A stretch of 7,647 nt of DNA from assembly GCA_017557925.1 (NCBI GenBank), contig JAFYWO010000161.1, forward strand, positions 1-7,647, read 5' to 3'. Within the stretch, counting starts at the first letter, position 1. Each line of letters starts with the position of its first letter. Position numbers and translations under genes: made by a program. The stretch comes from Alphaproteobacteria bacterium. GTDB taxonomy: Bacteria > Pseudomonadota > Alphaproteobacteria > RF32 > CAG-239. This document shows positions 1 to 7,212 of this stretch, piece by piece. The notes under the pieces are model-generated. The model was not told where the DNA came from. It was given only the letters and a program-made list of their open reading frames with translations, and searched no databases.

Positions 1-1331
1 ATCCTAAATCGGGTGCTTTTTTTAGGAATAGATTTTGTTTCTTAATTAATACGGATACCGGACCTAATATTTGTTTATCTCAGGTTGGAGATTATAATAA
101 TTTTTCGGATATGGAGTTTGGAGAAGCAACAGCAGAGTGCGCTATAACAGTGCCGGTTATAAATAACGAATTTAATGAAGGAAAATGGATTTATGCTAAA
201 GATGTGTTGTTTGTGGGGACGGGAGCATCTGAATTTTTTATTGATGTGATGACTTCTTCGCAAGCATTGGCTCAGGATAATGTGAAGATTGTGCAGATTT
301 CGAATGTCGGTAGTAAAGGAATTATGCCGGTCAGCATTGGCAGTCATGTGTTTTTTGTTGATAGATATGGTTTATCTTTAAGAGATTTAATGTATGACTA
401 CTATAATGACGGTTATGTTGAAAGTGATATATCTATTTTAGGTAAACATTTGTTTAAATCAAGAATTGTTGCTATGAGGTATCAAGAAGTTTTTGATAAA
501 ATTTTATGGTGTCTGACAGGTGATGGAAGTTTGGTGGCTATGACTTTTTCTGCAGAGCATGAAGTGGCTGCGTTTTCAAGACACGACTTTAGCGGAGAGG
601 TAGAAAGTTTGGCAGTAGTGCCTGATTTTAGCGAATGTAGAGATGTTTTATGGTTGGTTGTTAAGCGTATTATTGATTTTAAGACTGTAAGAAGTGTGGA
701 AAAAATGGAAGCAGGTATGCCGATTAACTTGATTGAAAGTATGAAAGCATCACAGAGTATTCAACAAAAAGATGAAATTGAGAAAAATTATGTCAGACTT
801 AATTCTATGTATTTGGATGGTGCTGTTGAATTTGAGAGAAAAGTTGATGATATGTCTGAAGAAATTTTAGGTTTAGAGCATTTGGAAGGAAGAATTGTAA
901 AAGTTTTTGTTGATGGCGGGCAGGAAAATGACCAATTAGTTATTGGCGGAAAAATAAGTATCAATAAAAATTGGGCAAGAGTTCTTGTGGGGCTTCCTAT
1001 TTGCAGTCAATTTATTCCGCAAAGCATATTTATTCCGACCGAAGGTAATAGCGGAATAGGACAACGTCAGAGAATAAATCATATTTTATTGGTGCTTTAT
1101 ATGTCAGGTGGTGGGAAGGTAGGACCTGATGAAAATAATTTAAGAGAAATTTATTATCGTGAATGTAATGCGGTTATGAATAATGCAACAGAGTTATTTT
1201 CCGGTTACAAGGAAGTGTTATTTAATGGAGCTACTAATGTGTTGGAAAGAGGGGCTTCTGTTATGATTGAAAATTCATCGGCTTATCCGATGAATTTATT
1301 GGCTATTGTGCCTTATATTGATGTTAATTAA
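1..1331 (+). CDS. Podovirus-type tail nozzle / tail stabilisation-like protein, 5' end cut off by the window edge
   Basis: The frame is open from base 3 with no stop before 1329-1331, so the ATG at 111 is an internal Met and the gene begins left of the window; 442 codons are visible. Numbered from base 3, residues 8-34 read RNRFCFL...LSQVGDYNNF, which resembles the 'RqRL.fa...wlSrsGdy.nF' signature I know from a family of short-tailed-phage tail proteins. Further stretches follow the same family in order: DVLFVGTGASEFFI, then GSHVFFVDRYG..LRDLMYDYYNDGY, then ILWCLTGDGSLVAMTF, then LEHLEGRIVKVFVDGG near the C-terminus. In that family the product is a large beta-rich subunit of the short tail below the portal, comparable in role to T7 gp12; that role is inferred here. 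By family length, roughly 200 N-terminal residues may be missing. The next gene starts 19 bases downstream. A beta-propeller protein of another virion role remains possible. Confidence 0.7.
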   Translation, partial: PKSGAFFRNRFCFLINTDTGPNICLSQVGDYNNFSDMEFGEATAECAITVPVINNEFNEGKWIYAKDVLFVGTGASEFFIDVMTSSQALAQDNVKIVQISNVGSKGIMPVSIGSHVFFVDRYGLSLRDLMYDYYNDGYVESDISILGKHLFKSRIVAMRYQEVFDKILWCLTGDGSLVAMTFSAEHEVAAFSRHDFSGEVESLAVVPDFSECRDVLWLVVKRIIDFKTVRSVEKMEAGMPINLIESMKASQSIQQKDEIEKNYVRLNSMYLDGAVEFERKVDDMSEEILGLEHLEGRIVKVFVDGGQENDQLVIGGKISINKNWARVLVGLPICSQFIPQSIFIPTEGNSGIGQRQRINHILLVLYMSGGGKVGPDENNLREIYYRECNAVMNNATELFSGYKEVLFNGATNVLERGASVMIENSSAYPMNLLAIVPYIDVN

Positions 1332-1338
1332 GTTTTTT

Positions 1339-1343
1339 AGGAG
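1339..1343 (+). promoter_or_regulatory. Ribosome binding site fixing the start of the 1351 gene
   Basis: AGGAG lies 7 bases before the ATG at 1351. The same frame is open back to an ATG at 1306, but that start lies inside the previous gene with no Shine-Dalgarno match, so 1351 is preferred. Confidence 0.75.
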
Positions 1344-1350
1344 AATATAT

Positions 1351-2685
1351 ATGGTTAAGGGGATTACTAACTCCAAAGTTTCTAATGGTGAAACTTTGGG
1401 GCAAACTGTTTATTTATTTAATGATAGCGGAGAAGATATTAATAAAGGTGATAAGGTTTTGGTTAATATGGGACGGATTAAAGATGAGTCTGTTTCTTGT
1501 TTTTCTATAATTTCAACTGAAAATTATTGTGATTTGGGATGTATTTTTATTGATGGAGACAGAGTTGTTTCATTTTTTAGAAATGCTATGTGTTTATTTA
1601 GTTTTTTTGACGGATGCTTTGTAAAAAGTGATATCAGTCATTTTAATATACCTTATGGGGGTGGATTTGTCGCTTTTCCTTTTGGTGTTGTAAGTATGTG
1701 TTCAATGCTTGCAAATATATCTTCTGCTACTAATAAAGGTAGTATTTTGAGTTCAGTTGGAAACAGATTATTGCCTAACGATTATTTTTATTTGGGAAGA
1801 TTTCAAGGTGTTGATTATGTTAAGAGCTTTTTTTACGGTTCGGTTTATAAATATGATATGAACGGTAATATGTTATGCGATAATATCGGAGATGTTGATG
1901 TTCGTGTTTGTACCGGATATTTATGTAGTGAAACAGGAAAAGGGTTTGTTGATGATGTAAATTATAACGTTACATTTTTTGAGATTAAAACAGACACGTC
2001 ACTTGTTGTTGAAAATACTGTTGCGGTTAACAGTATTGATGAAATGAGACTTGTGGGGTGGACCGGTGCAAATATCGGGGATTATCTCTTTTATGCAACA
2101 AATTATGAAAGCAAGTATTTAAATAATGCAAGTGTTAATGCAGATGTTATAAGTCGTTTAATTGTTTATAAAATTGTTTCGGATATTAACGGAAAAAGAA
2201 CGCTTGTTGAGGCTAGTGATAAATTTAAAGAGTTTTATTATGTGTACTGTTTGATACAGTATGATAACAGAAATAATGTTCTTTGTATAGGAACCAGAAG
2301 TAATGTTTTTGCGTTTAAGTTTAATAAAAAAGATGATGTGTTTGAACGTATTGATTTGGATTTTGGATTAGAAGGTTTAAGCAGTTCTTATTGTTATAGA
2401 TTGGTTTTGTCTCCAGGACTTGATAAAGCACTTGTTACTGCAAGAATATCTAAAGATGTACAGAATTGTTTTTGTTATAATTTAGGGAACTTTGAACGAA
2501 AAATCGTAAAAAACGATATGTTTAATTATGCTAATAATTCTTCTTTTGTGGGATTTGCAACAGGTAACAAAAGTGATGAAAATGTTGTGGAAGTCAATGT
2601 GTTGTTGCCTGATAAGGTTGTTGTAAACATCTCTACCAATGTTGATGTTTCAGATGGTGAAATTGTTATTAAAGGAGCGTTGTAA
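1351..2685 (+). CDS. Unrecognised beta-rich phage virion protein, probably tail-associated
   Basis: This encodes 444 residues beginning MVKGITNSKVSNGETLG, with AGGAG 7 bases upstream. I do not recognise a named family. The N-terminal part contains QTVYLFNDSGEDINKGDKVLVN, which reads like a short beta-hairpin module. The rest is a run of short hydrophobic strands separated by turns (for example RNNVLCIGTRSNVFAFKF and LSPGLDKALVTARI), as in beta-propeller or other all-beta virion proteins. No signal peptide, membrane segment, coiled coil or enzyme motif is visible. It has about 14 cysteines, many for a structural phage protein. It lies between the tail nozzle-like gene and another probable tail gene and overlaps the latter by one base (TAATG), so the two are probably translationally coupled. 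An accessory tail or receptor-contact protein is an inference from position and beta character only. Confidence 0.7.
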   Translation: MVKGITNSKVSNGETLGQTVYLFNDSGEDINKGDKVLVNMGRIKDESVSCFSIISTENYCDLGCIFIDGDRVVSFFRNAMCLFSFFDGCFVKSDISHFNIPYGGGFVAFPFGVVSMCSMLANISSATNKGSILSSVGNRLLPNDYFYLGRFQGVDYVKSFFYGSVYKYDMNGNMLCDNIGDVDVRVCTGYLCSETGKGFVDDVNYNVTFFEIKTDTSLVVENTVAVNSIDEMRLVGWTGANIGDYLFYATNYESKYLNNASVNADVISRLIVYKIVSDINGKRTLVEASDKFKEFYYVYCLIQYDNRNNVLCIGTRSNVFAFKFNKKDDVFERIDLDFGLEGLSSSYCYRLVLSPGLDKALVTARISKDVQNCFCYNLGNFERKIVKNDMFNYANNSSFVGFATGNKSDENVVEVNVLLPDKVVVNISTNVDVSDGEIVIKGAL

Positions 2686-3734
2686 TGACTAAAATAAGTA
2701 AGGTTTTTTATATGGGGGCACCTGTAAAAATTGAAGTGCATAAACCCAAATATTATTATAAGGATATTTTGGTTAATTTTTATTGTAATCAAGATTATAA
2801 TATTGAATTAGTTGCTTTTGAGGGTATTGAATATCAGGTTACGGATTATTCTATCAGTTATAGTGATAAATATCTTTGGAATAATAGAATGCTTTATAGA
2901 AATGAAAAGTGTTTAGCTCCTGTTGGAGAAACATATTTTATTGTAGATAATGGTAATGTTATTCAATTAGACGGCTGCTTAAAAGATGGATGTAATGATG
3001 GTAGTTATGCTAAATATTTTGCTTTTGCAAAAGATGATAATCTTATTTTAGCAAATAATGATGAAGATATTGATGGATATACTTATGCCGGTGAAGTTGA
3101 AGTTTTGGAACACAATAAGAAAAATTTATATGTGAAAAATTATTATGAAGTAAACGATAAAGTTTCTTATACGGGTGATAATAAAGGAAATATTTGGTGT
3201 TCTCTTAATCCTAACGGAGAATTAACTGCGGTTGTTGGTGATATTTTCAGTTTTGTTCCAGAAGTTTCATTTTATGCTTATAAAATTATGTTAAAATCTA
3301 AAGTTACTCCTGTTGATACAAACGGTTACAGAAAACTTTTTATGTTTGACGGACTTAATTGGTTTGGAACAAGCAGTGGAAAATTATGTATTTATGATAA
3401 ATTAACTGCAAGTGCAGCTTTGAGTTCAGGAATTACTTATTGGATTAAGTATTGTGAAGAATTTGATACAGGTGTTTATAAGCATTCTATAGCTTATATT
3501 GCTGATGATAATTATGATGAAGAAAATCTTCCTGATGACAGTTTGTGGACGGTTAAAACAGTTGAAACAACGGCACCGTGGATTACTTCCAGTGTGAAAT
3601 TTATAGGTCTTGGAGCCGATGAAACAAATAATCGTTCTTGGTATGGAAAGGTTGATTTATTGAATACAAAAATTGAAAGGTGCATTGATGATAAATCAGT
3701 AGATGTATTATGGGAACCATTCAGGATTATATAA
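2685..3734 (+). CDS. Unrecognised tail-associated protein with possible C-terminal laminin-G-like domain
   Basis: This encodes 349 residues. The ATG overlaps the preceding stop by one base, and AAAGGAG at 2671-2677 sits 7 bases before it. Residues 1 to about 188 are a Tyr/Asn/Asp-rich beta-type region with no recognised motif. From about residue 193 to 340 the pattern resembles concanavalin/LamG-like sandwich domains common in phage and bacterial surface-binding proteins: a strand with NGYRKLFMFDGLNWFGTSSG, an aromatic strand ITYWIKYCEEF, and a closing VKFIGLG...WYGKVDLLNTKIE around residues 305-327, similar to the 'iG......f.GsIDL..t.i' ending of that fold. Such domains usually bind glycans, so receptor binding by a fibre or tail-tip protein is plausible but inferred. 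Acidic residues are abundant, and no signal peptide or membrane helix is seen. An intrinsic terminator begins 12 bases after the stop, closing the tail block. Confidence 0.75.
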   Translation: MTKISKVFYMGAPVKIEVHKPKYYYKDILVNFYCNQDYNIELVAFEGIEYQVTDYSISYSDKYLWNNRMLYRNEKCLAPVGETYFIVDNGNVIQLDGCLKDGCNDGSYAKYFAFAKDDNLILANNDEDIDGYTYAGEVEVLEHNKKNLYVKNYYEVNDKVSYTGDNKGNIWCSLNPNGELTAVVGDIFSFVPEVSFYAYKIMLKSKVTPVDTNGYRKLFMFDGLNWFGTSSGKLCIYDKLTASAALSSGITYWIKYCEEFDTGVYKHSIAYIADDNYDEENLPDDSLWTVKTVETTAPWITSSVKFIGLGADETNNRSWYGKVDLLNTKIERCIDDKSVDVLWEPFRII

Positions 3735-3746
3735 AATTTTAGGTAT

Positions 3747-3772
3747 TGCCTCGGAAACGGGGCATTTTTTTT
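3747..3772 (+). terminator. Intrinsic terminator between the tail block and terS
   Basis: TGCCTCG (3747-3753) pairs with CGGGGCA (3758-3764) over 7 base pairs with one G-T wobble. The loop is a GAAA tetraloop and eight T follow directly (3765-3772). This is a textbook rho-independent terminator in a very AT-rich surrounding. No convincing promoter is visible between it and the terS ribosome site 10 bases later, so terS expression needs read-through, antitermination or a promoter within the preceding gene. Confidence 0.85.
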
Positions 3773-3782
3773 ATTTTGTTGC

Positions 3783-3788
3783 AGGAGG
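3783..3788 (+). promoter_or_regulatory. Strong ribosome binding site fixing the terS start
   Basis: AGGAGG, the best Shine-Dalgarno match in the window, stands 4 bases before the ATG at 3793. The frame is open upstream to an ATG at 3703, but that extension would translate through the terminator hairpin and overlap the previous gene, so 3793 is chosen. Confidence 0.8.
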
Positions 3789-3792
3789 TTGT

Positions 3793-4176
3793 ATGGTTAG
3801 GAATTATGTTTCTAAAAATGAAACTATGTTGCGAGAGGTTTTTGATAGTTTGAGAAACGGTTGCTCTTTGTATCAAGCGTGTGAAAAAGTTAAAATATCA
3901 ACGGGGGATTTTTATGAAATTATTGGAAAAAATGAAAATTATAAAGAACGGTATTTATGTTCGCTTGCTGATTATGCGGATAGATGTGTTGATGATATTC
4001 GTAAAATTGTGGAGGAGTTAAAAGAAGGTAGAATTGATAATTCTACAGCCAAATTATTGATTGAAACAATGAAATGGTTGGTTTCTAAGGCTAAAAATGA
4101 CGTAGATATGGTCTTAGATGAAAATGGGGAAGATGATGAAGGGTGTTTAAGAGAAATCGTGGTAAAATTTATTTAA
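3793..4176 (+). CDS. terS: Small terminase subunit, Sf6 gp1-like
   Basis: This 127-residue protein is the expected DNA-recognition subunit of the packaging motor; TerS rings bind the phage pac or cos region and hand the DNA to TerL. Residues about 14-45 (FDSLRNGCSLYQACEKVKISTGDFYEIIG) form a helix-turn-helix-like segment. Residues 56-100 are helical and include ADYADRCVDDIRKIVEE and the tail pattern AKLLIETMKWLVSKAK, which follows the 'A.l.I..rkWlaSKl' signature of Sf6-type small terminases. An acidic linker (109-116) leads to a short C-terminal strand EIVVKFI, also typical of that group. The length suits a small terminase. It ends 15 bases before terL, the usual pairing, and that position strengthens the call. 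An ATG at 3826 (Met12) is a less likely start because it has no comparable ribosome site. Confidence 0.85.
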   Translation: MVRNYVSKNETMLREVFDSLRNGCSLYQACEKVKISTGDFYEIIGKNENYKERYLCSLADYADRCVDDIRKIVEELKEGRIDNSTAKLLIETMKWLVSKAKNDVDMVLDENGEDDEGCLREIVVKFI

Positions 4177-4191
4177 GTGCAGGGATAGAAA

Positions 4192-5487
4192 ATGAAAGTT
4201 GAATTGCCAAGAGTTTTTAATGAGCTTTTGACTTCTAATGCAAGATACAAAATGTATTATGGTGGAAGAGCAGGAGGAAAATCATTTGCTTTTGCAGATG
4301 CTTTATTGATTAAAGCTACCAGCAAAAAGACGTTAATAGCTTGTGTTAGAGAAGTGCAGAATTCTATTAAAGATTCTGTTTATAAATTGATTGTTGATAG
4401 AATTTCGTATTATGGACTTAAGGAATATAAAATTTATGAGGATAGAATTGTTAATTTGAAAAATAAATCAAAATTTATATTTAAAGGACTTTGGGAACAT
4501 AATGCGCAAAATATTAAATCTTTGGAAGGAGTTGATATTTGTTGGTGTGAAGAAGCACAGAAAATTTCTAAAAAGGCATGGGAGATTTTAGACCCGACAA
4601 TCAGGAAAAATGGTGCTGAAATTTGGTTGTCATTAAACAGAGAAGAAGAAAATGATCCAGTTTGGAAAGCTTTAGCATTAAAAGATGATGAAGATGTGAT
4701 TTTAAGAAAAGTAAATTTTTATGATAATCCCTATTGTCCTCAAAATATGAAAAAATTAGCTCAAAAAATGAAACTTGAAAATTATGAAGAATATTTACAT
4801 ATTTGGGAAGGAGAACCTAGGTCTCAAGCCGTTAATCATCTGATTGGACGTGAAGAAATATATAAAGCTTTTGAAGGAAAAGTTGCAAATTTGAATAATT
4901 TTGTGCCTTTGGTTTTGGGTGTTGATGTTGCCAGATTTGGTGATGATAAGACTGCAATTTGTTTTAGACGGGGAAGAATGGTTGAAAAGTTTTTATTGTT
5001 TGAAAAATTAGATGTGGTGCAGGTTGCTTATCAGGTTTCGGGTTTGATTGCAGAGTTTCGGGTAGCTAAAGTTTTTATTGATATTGGCGGATGCGGTGCC
5101 GGTGTTTATGATATTTTGGTTAATAACGGATTTGGTAATGAGGTGGTCGGAGTAAATTTTGGTGAAAGAGCAGAAAATAGTGAAAGATATGTAAACAGAC
5201 GTGCGGAAATGTGGGATAGAGTTAGAGAGTGGCTGAAAAGTTCGTCAGATGTTTATTTGCCTAAAATTGATGGTATTGTTGAGGATTTAACAGCGCCGTT
5301 AAAAATGTATGATGCTCTTGGCAGATTACAACTTGAACCTAAGACAGAAATTAAGAAAAGATTGGGTAAATCGCCGGATATAGGTGATGCCTTAGCTTTG
5401 ACATTTGCTTTAAAAAATGTGGAAATGTTATGTAATGTTAGGGGGATAAAGAAAAATGAATATGTAGATGATAATGTTTATTTTTGA
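4192..5487 (+). CDS. terL: Large terminase subunit (packaging ATPase and headful/terminal nuclease)
   Basis: This 431-residue protein is the motor that drives DNA into the procapsid and cuts it. The N-terminal ATPase shows Walker A GGRAGGKS at residues 24-31, Walker B VDICWCEEA at about 114-122 with adjacent glutamates E120/E121, and a coupling-type segment IWLSLNREEENDPVW at 144-158. The C-terminal RNase H-like nuclease shows its three acidic positions: D245 in LGVDVARFGDDKTA, D297 in VFIDIGGCGAGVYDIL, and D399 in SPDIGDALALTFAL. The stretch EMWDRVREWL and the 'kkRlgkSPDigDAL' ending match the Sf6/P22-side terminase group. Both halves look complete, so the enzyme should be functional. The ribosome site is modest (AGGGA at 4181-4185, 6 bases before ATG), weaker than that of terS. 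The TGA stop is followed by a terminator before the portal gene. Confidence 0.96.
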   Translation: MKVELPRVFNELLTSNARYKMYYGGRAGGKSFAFADALLIKATSKKTLIACVREVQNSIKDSVYKLIVDRISYYGLKEYKIYEDRIVNLKNKSKFIFKGLWEHNAQNIKSLEGVDICWCEEAQKISKKAWEILDPTIRKNGAEIWLSLNREEENDPVWKALALKDDEDVILRKVNFYDNPYCPQNMKKLAQKMKLENYEEYLHIWEGEPRSQAVNHLIGREEIYKAFEGKVANLNNFVPLVLGVDVARFGDDKTAICFRRGRMVEKFLLFEKLDVVQVAYQVSGLIAEFRVAKVFIDIGGCGAGVYDILVNNGFGNEVVGVNFGERAENSERYVNRRAEMWDRVREWLKSSSDVYLPKIDGIVEDLTAPLKMYDALGRLQLEPKTEIKKRLGKSPDIGDALALTFALKNVEMLCNVRGIKKNEYVDDNVYF

Positions 5488-5508
5488 TGTTTTTTATTTA
5501 ATTTGGTT

Positions 5509-5533
5509 AAAGAGGCGTGAGCCTCTTTTTTTT
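5509..5533 (+). terminator. Intrinsic terminator between terL and the portal gene
   Basis: AAAGAGGC (5509-5516) pairs perfectly with GCCTCTTT (5521-5528) around a GTGA loop of GNRA type, and the T-run continues to 5533. The portal ribosome site starts on the very next base. As with the terminator before terS, there is no room for a promoter between hairpin and gene, so portal synthesis depends on partial read-through, antitermination or a promoter inside terL. Confidence 0.85.
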
Positions 5534-5540
5534 ACGGAGG
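5534..5540 (+). promoter_or_regulatory. Ribosome binding site fixing the portal start
   Basis: ACGGAGG abuts the terminator T-run and lies 5 bases before the ATG at 5546. The same frame is open upstream to 5468, but starting there would overlap terL and translate through the hairpin without a good ribosome site. Confidence 0.8.
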
Positions 5541-5545
5541 TTTTT

Positions 5546-7162
5546 ATGAATAAAATTTTTAAAGAAAAAAATGTTAATGAAAGTAAAATTTTGGCTGAAG
5601 ATGTTTTTAGAAAATTAGAAGCGATGAAAAGGGAAAGAAAAATTTATGAGCCAATGTGGAATAAGGCCGCGGAAATGTGTGCTATTAGTTCCGGATTGTT
5701 TTATAAAGATGAAAACGGAAAATGCAAACAGACTATTTTTGATACTACGGCAAGAAATGCTTTGAGTTGTTTTGCTGCCAGTATGAAATCCATTATTGTT
5801 CCTACAACATCTCGTTGGCATAGATTGAAAGCAACTAATCCTAAATTTGATGATAATCCGAATGTTAAAAAGTATTTGGAATATGCTACTGATTTGTTGT
5901 TTAGAACAAGATATGCCGCAAAGTCTAATTTTGCCGGTGAAAGTGATTTATTGTTTAATCAACTGGGAATTTATGGGCATGGTCTTTGGATGGTTGATGA
6001 TGATATAGGTAATGGTATTGTGTATAGGTGCATACCTGTTAATGAAGCTTATATCAAACGCAATGATAAAGGTCATCTTGAAACGGTTATGCGTGAATAT
6101 GAAATTTCAGCTAAAGAGGCTTATTTGAAATTTGGTGAAAAAGTTTCTTTTGAAATTAAGAAAGCTGTTAAAGAAGCACCTGAAAAAATATTTAAGTTTG
6201 TGCATGCAGTTTGGGAAAAAAACGGATATGATGTCAGAAAAAAAGACAAGGCTGGTATGAAATATGTTAGTGTTCATTTGGATGTAGCTTCTAAAAAAAT
6301 TATTCAGGAGGGAGGATATAGGTGTTGTCCTTATATGGCGCCGAGATTTTTGGGAATTGCCGGAAGTTCTTATGGAGATAGTCCGGCTTTGCAAGCTTTT
6401 TATGATATGTTGACTGCTAATGAAATGGGTAAAACAATTTTAAGAACCGGTCAATTACAGGCTAATCCTCCGATTTTGGCCAATATGGGGCTTATTGATG
6501 CAAATAAATTAGGAAGTGCAGGTGCGGTTATCAGAGGCGGACTTGATAATCAAGGTAAACCATTGGCTATGTCTATGCAGTATGGTAACAATCTTTCTAT
6601 CAGTGTGGAAATGCAAAGAGAGGTTAGAGCTTCTATTGAGAGAGCTTTTTTGGTGCCTTTGTTTCAATCTTTAACACAAACAAAACAGATGACTGCTACA
6701 GAAGTAGAAAAAAGAGAAACGGAAAAATCTATGCTTTTAGCACCAATGTCTGAAAGAATTGCTTCTGAATGGTTGACGGGAAATATTGAAAGGGAATTGG
6801 ATATTTTAACTCAGTATGGTATGTTAGATGGTGTTCCTGATGAGTTAATGTATGATGGAGCTATTGCTATTGAATTTGAAAGTCCTGCAGTTCATTTACA
6901 GGATGCAAGTTCTATTATGGGACTTTATAAAACTATTGAGGCTGCGGTTTCTTTGGCGCAGAGTAATCCACAAGTTTTGGATATTTTTGATATGGAAAAT
7001 GCATTACGAAAAATTGCGGATTATCACGGTATTGATAGTAGTGTAGTAAGAACTAAAGAAGATGTTGAAAAATTAAAAGCTAGGGCAAGTATGGAAAATG
7101 CCGAGGCGATGATGGGGGTAACCGCTAATCCTTTGTTGGCTGCGATGAATGGTTTAAGATAA
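5546..7162 (+). CDS. Portal protein (podovirus head-to-tail connector family)
   Basis: This 538-residue protein is the expected subunit of the ring at the capsid vertex through which TerL pumps DNA and to which the short tail attaches. It matches the bacteriophage head-to-tail connecting family of short-tailed phages: an N-terminal helical part (LEAMKRERKIYEPMWNKAAEMC), then IFDTTARNALSCFAASMKSIIVPTTSRWHRL, then the core signature GYRCCPYMAPRFLGIAGSSYGDSPA at residues 257-281. The MTATEV motif at 382-387 follows, with EKSMLLAPMSERIASEWL after it, and then IEFESPAVHLQD at about 442-453. Length is normal for the family and no break is seen. Adjacent terS and terL upstream complete the packaging set. 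The scaffold and major capsid genes that usually follow are not next; a small unrelated gene is. Internal frames on both strands are shadows. Confidence 0.95.
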   Translation: MNKIFKEKNVNESKILAEDVFRKLEAMKRERKIYEPMWNKAAEMCAISSGLFYKDENGKCKQTIFDTTARNALSCFAASMKSIIVPTTSRWHRLKATNPKFDDNPNVKKYLEYATDLLFRTRYAAKSNFAGESDLLFNQLGIYGHGLWMVDDDIGNGIVYRCIPVNEAYIKRNDKGHLETVMREYEISAKEAYLKFGEKVSFEIKKAVKEAPEKIFKFVHAVWEKNGYDVRKKDKAGMKYVSVHLDVASKKIIQEGGYRCCPYMAPRFLGIAGSSYGDSPALQAFYDMLTANEMGKTILRTGQLQANPPILANMGLIDANKLGSAGAVIRGGLDNQGKPLAMSMQYGNNLSISVEMQREVRASIERAFLVPLFQSLTQTKQMTATEVEKRETEKSMLLAPMSERIASEWLTGNIERELDILTQYGMLDGVPDELMYDGAIAIEFESPAVHLQDASSIMGLYKTIEAAVSLAQSNPQVLDIFDMENALRKIADYHGIDSSVVRTKEDVEKLKARASMENAEAMMGVTANPLLAAMNGLR

Positions 7163-7180
7163 TAGATTAAGTGTTTAGTT

Positions 7181-7212
7181 GGGCTACATTATTTATGTGG
7201 CTCTATTTTTTT
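7181..7212 (+). terminator. Intrinsic terminator after the portal gene
   Basis: GGGCTACAT (7181-7189) pairs with ATGTGGCTC (7195-7203) over 9 base pairs, two of them G-T wobbles, around the loop TATTT. A TA step and then seven T (7206-7212) follow. It insulates the following small gene from the portal transcript, although read-through is possible. Confidence 0.75.

Noticed and set aside
75..347. Minus-strand open frame opposite the tail gene
   Set aside because: A shadow of the + strand gene with no ribosome site and no recognisable motif. The same holds for minus-strand frames at 2526-2792, 5615-5821 and 6107-6394.
3730..3735. TATAAA-like element as a promoter for terS
   Set aside because: No -35 match at the right distance, and transcripts would begin upstream of the terminator. 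Such hexamers are frequent in this composition.
3703..3792. Upstream extension of the terS frame to an ATG at 3703
   Set aside because: It overlaps the end of the preceding gene, would translate the terminator hairpin and has no ribosome site, whereas AGGAGG stands just before 3793.
5468..5545. Upstream extension of the portal frame into the end of terL
   Set aside because: It would run through the terL end and the terminator. ACGGAGG before 5546 and the family length support the shorter protein.
5485..5566. TGA at the end of terL read as tryptophan (alternative genetic code)
   Set aside because: The extension would run through a terminator and into the portal start. TerL is already complete at 431 residues, tryptophan is coded by TGG throughout, and no other gene needs the change.
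6852..7046. Second + strand frame inside the portal gene
   Set aside because: The Leu/Trp-rich 64-residue translation is what a shifted reading of T-rich portal codons gives. It has no ribosome site, and the portal frame is strongly conserved here.
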